From Neptunicoccus cionae (GTDB lineage: Bacteria; Pseudomonadota; Alphaproteobacteria; Rhodobacterales; Rhodobacteraceae), in the NCBI RefSeq assembly GCF_014643735.1, contig NZ_BMKA01000002.1, positions 868,001-932,000 of the forward strand: a DNA stretch of 64,000 nucleotides, in the 5' to 3' direction. The translations under genes were made by a program, and so were the position numbers. This document shows positions 59,636 through 64,000 of the stretch, piece after piece (position 1 is the first letter of the stretch; each line of letters starts with the position of its first letter). The notes below the pieces were generated by a model, which was not told the origin of the DNA, searched no databases, and worked only from the letters and a program-made list of their open reading frames with translations.

Positions 59636-60267
59636 GTTCCGTTCTCGACTTGGCAGCCGTCTGCAAGCACTTTAATGTTTCACGTGAAACATTTGAGAGG
59701 CTACACATCTATTCGCAAGCGCTCCAAAAGTGGAACCCGACAATTAATCTCGTTAGCAAATCCACATTAGACAGCGCTGCAGTTCGTCATTTCGCGGACA
59801 GCATGCAGCTCTGGCAGCATCGAAAAGAATTTCAGTCTTGGGTTGATATTGGCTCCGGTGCGGGTTTTCCGGGGCTGGTACTAGCTATTTTAGCAGCCGA
59901 ACAGTCGCTAGGCTCGGACTTCCACTTAGTTGAAAGCGATGCGAGAAAGTCAGCCTTTTTGAGAAATGTTTCACGTGAAACAGGGGTGAAGGTCATCGTC
60001 CATACTATGCGTATTGAGGATTTCGATGCTGTAGAAGCTGATATAGTTTCTGCACGCGCGCTGGCTCCGCTGAGTGATCTCCTTGAGATGTCGAAAACTT
60101 TTCTGAAAAAAGACGGGATATGCCTTTATCTGAAGGGTCAAAATTGCCAAACTGAGATAGGTGGGGCGAGTCGGTTTTGGACATTCGAAGCGGAGCAATT
60201 CGCCAGCGAAACCGATGTAAATGGAACGGTTTTGCGGGTCAAGGAAATCGAGCGTGTCAGAACATAA
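59629..60267 (+). CDS. rsmG: 16S rRNA (guanine527-N7)-methyltransferase RsmG
   Basis: 212 aa. SAM-binding [15 protein letters not shown] near residue 80, [21 protein letters not shown] at the N-terminus. It methylates G527 of 16S rRNA. Two parS palindromes lie inside the gene; both encode the hexapeptide NVSRET. G+C appears low: 26 of 60 bases at 59701-59760 by direct count. Confidence 0.95.
   Translation: MLSSVLDLAAVCKHFNVSRETFERLHIYSQALQKWNPTINLVSKSTLDSAAVRHFADSMQLWQHRKEFQSWVDIGSGAGFPGLVLAILAAEQSLGSDFHLVESDARKSAFLRNVSRETGVKVIVHTMRIEDFDAVEADIVSARALAPLSDLLEMSKTFLKKDGICLYLKGQNCQTEIGGASRFWTFEAEQFASETDVNGTVLRVKEIERVRT
59676..59691. promoter_or_regulatory. parS: parS site 2
   Basis: TGTTTCACGTGAAACA, identical to sites 1 and 3, inside rsmG. 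Confidence 0.9.
59967..59982. promoter_or_regulatory. parS: parS site 3
   Basis: TGTTTCACGTGAAACA, identical to sites 1 and 2, inside rsmG, 287 bp before the parA start. Confidence 0.9.
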
Positions 60268-61072
60268 CGGCTTAAAGCCGGTCAAAATACTTTCTATCGC
60301 CAATCAAAAAGGCGGGGTTGGGAAAACCACTACGGCAATAAATCTTGGAACAGCACTTGCAGCTGTTGGAAAACGAGTGCTGTTGTTGGACCTCGATCCT
60401 CAAGGAAATGCTTCAACGGGGCTCGGGATAGATCCCACAAAGCGTACGGTCACAATGTACGATGTGTTGGTTGATCAAACACCTATTGAACAAGCAATCA
60501 TGCGAACGCAGGTTCCAAACCTGTTTCTAATGCCGTCATCAGTTGATCTTAGTTCGGCTGACGTGGAGTTGGTTGATGATCAACGACGGGTACTTCGGTT
60601 GAGAAAAGCGCTCGAAGAACTCAACAACTTTGACGACGAATTTGATTATGTTCTGGTGGACTGCCCGCCGTCGTTGAACCTTTTGACATTGAATGCGCTG
60701 GCGGCGAGCCAATCCGTCATTGTGCCTTTACAGGCAGAGTTCTTTGCGCTTGAAGGGCTGTCCCAACTCATGCTGACAATTCGGGAAGTGCGCCAAAGCC
60801 TTAATCCGATCCTCAAAATTGAAGGGATCGTGCTAACGATGTTTGATGGCCGGAATAATCTGTCTCAACAGGTGGAGCAAGACGTCAGGGAAAACCTTGG
60901 TGATTTGGTTTACTCGACGATCATTCCCAGAAATGTGCGTCTGTCCGAAGCGCCATCTTTCGGCATGCCGGCAATTCTCTATGATCATAGAAGTCGGGGC
61001 AGCGTAGCTTATCAGAAATTGGCGGCGGAATTCCTGAGGCGTGAAAACCGACGTGTGCAAGAACCGACGTAA
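60254..61072 (+). CDS. parA: Chromosome partitioning ATPase ParA
   Basis: 272 aa. Deviant Walker A KGGVGKTT at 19-26, DCPPSLNLLTLNAL, and NVRLSEAPSFGMP. The start is GTG 60254 with AAGGA 8 nt upstream (60241-60245), overlapping rsmG by 14 nt; the ATG at 60221 adds residues that disturb the family N-terminus. It forms the nucleoid gradient that moves ParB-parS. parB follows after 18 nt. Confidence 0.96.
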   Translation: MSEHNGLKPVKILSIANQKGGVGKTTTAINLGTALAAVGKRVLLLDLDPQGNASTGLGIDPTKRTVTMYDVLVDQTPIEQAIMRTQVPNLFLMPSSVDLSSADVELVDDQRRVLRLRKALEELNNFDDEFDYVLVDCPPSLNLLTLNALAASQSVIVPLQAEFFALEGLSQLMLTIREVRQSLNPILKIEGIVLTMFDGRNNLSQQVEQDVRENLGDLVYSTIIPRNVRLSEAPSFGMPAILYDHRSRGSVAYQKLAAEFLRRENRRVQEPT

Positions 61073-61090
61073 CGGGTGAGGAAAACTTAA

Positions 61091-61999
61091 ATGAGCAAGA
61101 AGAATGAAAAAAGAGGTCTCGGCCGTGGATTGTCCGCGCTAATGGCAGATATTAATGAACCGACTGCGACACAGGACGTAGCAGGAGAGGGCCCTCGCAG
61201 CAGCGAAAAGATGGTTCCAATTACGAAGGTACATGCTAACCCTGATCAGCCTAGGCGGACGTTTGATCATGTTGAGCTGCGTGACCTGGCTAAATCGATT
61301 TTGGCTAAGGGGATCATTCAGCCTCTCATCGTGCGCCCTGATCCCAATAATAAGGGCGAATACCAGATTGTTGCGGGGGAACGGCGCTGGCGCGCATCCC
61401 AGACTGCAAAGATCGACGAAGTTCCCGTTGTTATCCGTGAGATGGACGATCTGGAAGTCCTTGAAATTGCGATCATCGAGAACATTCAGCGCGCGGATCT
61501 AAACCCCGTGGATGAGGCGTTTGGCTATCATCAATTGATGGAGAAATTCGGCCACACGCAGGAAAAACTTTCCGAAGCGCTTGGCAAAAGTCGGAGCTAT
61601 CTGGCAAATTCTATGCGGTTGCTAAATCTGCCGACTGGCGTGCAAGATATGTTGGTCGACGGGCGGCTGACAGCCGGTCATGCGCGGGCTTTGGTGCCTG
61701 CCGAGAATGCTTTGGAACTGGCACGGCAAGTTGTCGATAAAGGCTTGTCTGTGCGCCAGACCGAAGCGCTGCTCAAAAAGGGGCAAACTCCACCGAAGCC
61801 GAAGACGCCTAAGCTGGCAAAAGACAGTGATACCATATCTTTGGAAACCGATCTTTCAGCAAATCTGGGGATGAAAGTTAGTATTGATCACAAGGCCGGC
61901 ACCGAATCCGGTTCCATTTCAATCAAATACGCATCGTTTGATGATTTGGATGCTTTGTGCCAAATGCTGTCCGCTACCCGTTCGGCCGGGTCCATATAA
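61091..61999 (+). CDS. parB: Chromosome partitioning protein ParB
   Basis: 302 aa. N-terminal RGLGRGLSALM (ParA-interacting), PDQPRRTFDH, the CTP-binding box GERRWRA near residues 96-102, NIQRADLNPVDEA, and the helix-turn-helix LSEALGKSRSYLANSMRLL. It loads at the parS sites and slides as a CTP-dependent clamp. Its end overlaps the convergent DUF454 gene by 26 bp. Confidence 0.97.
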   Translation: MSKKNEKRGLGRGLSALMADINEPTATQDVAGEGPRSSEKMVPITKVHANPDQPRRTFDHVELRDLAKSILAKGIIQPLIVRPDPNNKGEYQIVAGERRWRASQTAKIDEVPVVIREMDDLEVLEIAIIENIQRADLNPVDEAFGYHQLMEKFGHTQEKLSEALGKSRSYLANSMRLLNLPTGVQDMLVDGRLTAGHARALVPAENALELARQVVDKGLSVRQTEALLKKGQTPPKPKTPKLAKDSDTISLETDLSANLGMKVSIDHKAGTESGSISIKYASFDDLDALCQMLSATRSAGSI

Positions 62000-62327
62000 A
62001 CAACATCACGCAGCAAAGCACGGCGAGCTGCGTGATGTATGCCCACAGCGGTACATCCAAAAAGTAAGTCAGGATTGGACTTGCAGCGATGCAAACCGTC
62101 GCTGCGATTTTAGCTGGTTTCCGGATTGCACCTTTTTCGTTCCAGTCTTTGATCGGTGGCCCAAGTCGGGGGTGTTGGGTCAGCCAATCGTGGGCCCGCT
62201 GGGACGATCGGGCGAAGCAGAAAGCCGCAAGTAAAAGAAATGGTACAGTTGGAAGAAGCGGTAGAACCGCGCCGATGAGCGCGGCGAGCAGGCTTAAACC
62301 ACCAAAAATAAACCAAATTCCACGCAT
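61974..62327 (-). CDS. DUF454 (YbaN-like) inner-membrane protein
   Basis: 117 aa with three to four hydrophobic segments. GLSLLAALIGAVLPLLPTVPF and the FARSSQRAHDWLTQHPRLGPPIKDW block are diagnostic of the DUF454/YbaN family. Function unknown. Its ATG overlaps the hemW stop by 1 nt (TGATG). Confidence 0.9.
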   Translation of the reverse strand: MRGIWFIFGGLSLLAALIGAVLPLLPTVPFLLLAAFCFARSSQRAHDWLTQHPRLGPPIKDWNEKGAIRKPAKIAATVCIAASPILTYFLDVPLWAYITQLAVLCCVMLFIWTRPNG

Positions 62328-63499
62328 CAGTTTTGCTCGCCAGCTAAGAGTTTACCAAGAATTGCATTTAGCACCATTTTTCCTTGACCGGTGGTGCGAA
62401 GATGTGAGTTGCTTTGGCTTAGAAACCCGTCTTGGATCAGCTCTCGTGCAGCGTCCAAATCAAGTCTCCGCGGTGAAATTGCCTCCACTCGCTCCAGATC
62501 ACAGCCTTCGGATAGGCGTAAAGACATCATCGCGTATTCAGCTGCCTGATCATCTCGTGAGATTTCTTCTGCTACGCGGTTTGCAGTGCCGTCCCTTTCG
62601 ACCGTTTCAAGCCAGTTTTCCGGTAACAATGGCGCGTCCGTCGCAACCCTGCCTGCGTTAAGGGATAGGCGTCCATGGGCACCAGGCCCAATACCGGCGT
62701 AGTCCCCGTAGCGCCAGTAAATCAGGTTGTGTTTGCACTCAGCCCCGACACGCGCATGGTTTGAGACTTCATAAGCGACCAATCCGTTTTCCGCGCAAAC
62801 GTCTTGGGTCAGATCATAGAGATCGGCTGACAGTTCGTCCGTGGGGAGGCCGCGAAGACGTTTGCGCGCGAAAAGGTCACCGAACCGCGTGCCCTGTTCG
62901 ATGGTCAATTGATACAAAGACAGGTGATCGACCGCCATATCAATGGCTTGCGTCAGTTCTTGTCGCCAATCGGACAGTGTTTGGTTTTGACGGGCGTAGA
63001 TCAGATCAAAGCTGACGTTGTCGAAGTATTTCTTAGCAACGTCAAAGGCTTGTCGGGCTTCTGCAACGCTGTGCATGCGGCCGAGCGCGCGCAGGTCCGT
63101 ATCGTTCAGCGCCTGTATGCCCATAGAGATCCGGTTAACCCCTGCATCCGAGAAGCCCTTAAACCGGCCTGCTTCAACCGAGGTTGGATTGGCTTCCAAG
63201 GTGATCTCTACGTTGGGAGAAAGAGTCCAATACTGGCCGATTTCTTGGATAATAGTGTCTACAGTTTCGGGTAGCATGAGACTGGGCGTACCGCCGCCGA
63301 AGAAAATAGTGTCTACAGTGCGGTTGGGGGTTAGGGCCGCCGTTGCTTTGATCTCTGCAACAAAGGCCCTGACCCATGCGGTCTGGTCTACGGATTGGCG
63401 AACATGTGAATTAAAATCACAATAGGGGCATTTGGCGGCGCAGAAGGGCCAGTGCACATAGACGCCGAAACCGGCGTTTTGCCAATCTTCAGTCGTCAA
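62327..63499 (-). CDS. hemW: Radical SAM haem chaperone HemW
   Basis: 390 aa. Radical SAM cluster [10 protein letters not shown] (C20, C24, C27), GGGTPSL, and [18 protein letters not shown]. HemW is related to coproporphyrinogen III dehydrogenase HemN but lacks its activity and is thought to insert haem. The start is TTG 63499, overlapping the rdgB stop by 11 nt; the nearby ATG is out of frame. HemJ and HemH in this window belong to the same haem supply. Confidence 0.94.
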   Translation of the reverse strand: MTTEDWQNAGFGVYVHWPFCAAKCPYCDFNSHVRQSVDQTAWVRAFVAEIKATAALTPNRTVDTIFFGGGTPSLMLPETVDTIIQEIGQYWTLSPNVEITLEANPTSVEAGRFKGFSDAGVNRISMGIQALNDTDLRALGRMHSVAEARQAFDVAKKYFDNVSFDLIYARQNQTLSDWRQELTQAIDMAVDHLSLYQLTIEQGTRFGDLFARKRLRGLPTDELSADLYDLTQDVCAENGLVAYEVSNHARVGAECKHNLIYWRYGDYAGIGPGAHGRLSLNAGRVATDAPLLPENWLETVERDGTANRVAEEISRDDQAAEYAMMSLRLSEGCDLERVEAISPRRLDLDAARELIQDGFLSQSNSHLRTTGQGKMVLNAILGKLLAGEQN

Positions 63500-64000
63500 G
63501 ACATCCCGCTTTCAGTTTGGCAAAGGCGACGGTGCGGTGGCTCATCGCGGCTTTTTGTGCGGGATCCATTTCGCCGAAAGTTTCGTCATATCCGTCGGGA
63601 ATGAAGATCGGGTCAAAGCCGAACCCTTGATCGCCGCGCATCGGCCATGAGATACGGCCTTCGACGGTGCCTTCAAACACTTCATCGTGCCCGTCCGGCC
63701 ATGCAATGCAAAGTGTCGCGCAGAAGCGGGCAGTCCGTGGTTCTGCGGCCTGCTTTTCTTCCAGGAGGGACCATACTTTGGTCATGGCCATCGGAAAGTC
63801 GCGACCATTGGGGGTTTCCGCCCAATCCGCCGTGTAGACGCCAGGTTGCTTGTCAAGCGCATCAACCTCAATTCCGCTGTCATCGGACAGGGCTGGAAGG
63901 TTGGCCGCCTTCGCAGCGAAATGTGCCTTGATCCGTGCATTACCAGCAAAGGTGCTTTCGGTTTCTTCCGGCTCTTCCAGACCCAGATCGCCAGCGGAAA
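63489..64000 (-). CDS. rdgB: XTP/dITP diphosphatase RdgB (5' end beyond window)
   Basis: Partial: the frame is open to the window end, about 170 codons. [46 protein letters not shown] and [15 protein letters not shown] are family hallmarks. It removes deaminated purine nucleotides. An internal ATG at 63791 is not the start. The hemW start overlaps its stop. Confidence 0.95.
   Translation of the reverse strand, partial: SAGDLGLEEPEETESTFAGNARIKAHFAAKAANLPALSDDSGIEVDALDKQPGVYTADWAETPNGRDFPMAMTKVWSLLEEKQAAEPRTARFCATLCIAWPDGHDEVFEGTVEGRISWPMRGDQGFGFDPIFIPDGYDETFGEMDPAQKAAMSHRTVAFAKLKAGCLDD

Overview
The window is core chromosome of an alphaproteobacterium. Gene order, the DUF6478 family protein, the Lys-rich ArgJ N-terminus and recurrent intergenic motifs all point to Rhodobacteraceae (Roseobacter group). 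I saw no rRNA, intact tRNA, CRISPR array, insertion sequence or prophage. Genes are tightly packed, with many 1 to 26 bp overlaps and frequent GTG or TTG starts. The sequence cuts through addB at the left edge and rdgB at the right edge.

Layout. 0-6 kb: addB-addA-trxA (recombinational repair, thioredoxin). 6-10 kb: folC-accD, a CPBP membrane protease, a lipoprotein. 10-14.9 kb: two uncharacterised genes, a 2,4-dienoyl-CoA reductase, a BenE transporter. 14.9-21 kb: pip, ubiG, marR, a Nit-type amidohydrolase, grxC, comF, an NDUFAF5-like methyltransferase, hemH. 21-29.6 kb: mutT-argJ-parvulin PPIase, divergent from secA, then two exported proteins of unknown role. 29.6-38.9 kb: radC, map, sfsA, cinA, GNAT, an AhpD-like protein, an OmpA-like protein, LysR/glutamine-synthetase-like pair, tspO, an SDR. 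39-46.6 kb: rimP-nusA-ylxR-infB, then hslVU. 46.6-51.3 kb: MFS transporter, Smr, mltA, Tim44, fxsA, secB.

51.3-62 kb is the most informative part. dnaQ, coaE, aroE and maf read leftward and hemJ, rho, mnmE, mnmG, rsmG, parA and parB read rightward, diverging from a 512-base AT-rich intergenic stretch (54017-54528). That stretch carries DnaA-box sequences and a TTAA-N7-TTAA motif. Three identical 16-bp parS palindromes lie 3.2 to 5.5 kb away, inside mnmG and rsmG, just before parA-parB. I infer that this is the chromosomal origin with its partition centre. 62-64 kb: a DUF454 protein, hemW and rdgB read back leftward.

Points for a second look: the probable oriC/parS region, a signal peptide upstream of mltA that only an ATA start would include, a likely attenuator before rimP-nusA-infB, an intergenic motif family next to 3' gene ends, a dyad before an unknown exported protein, and a possible leader ORF before secA. 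No clearly new multi-gene defence, mobile or biosynthetic system is visible. All assignments are by reading motifs and gene order; no database search was run.
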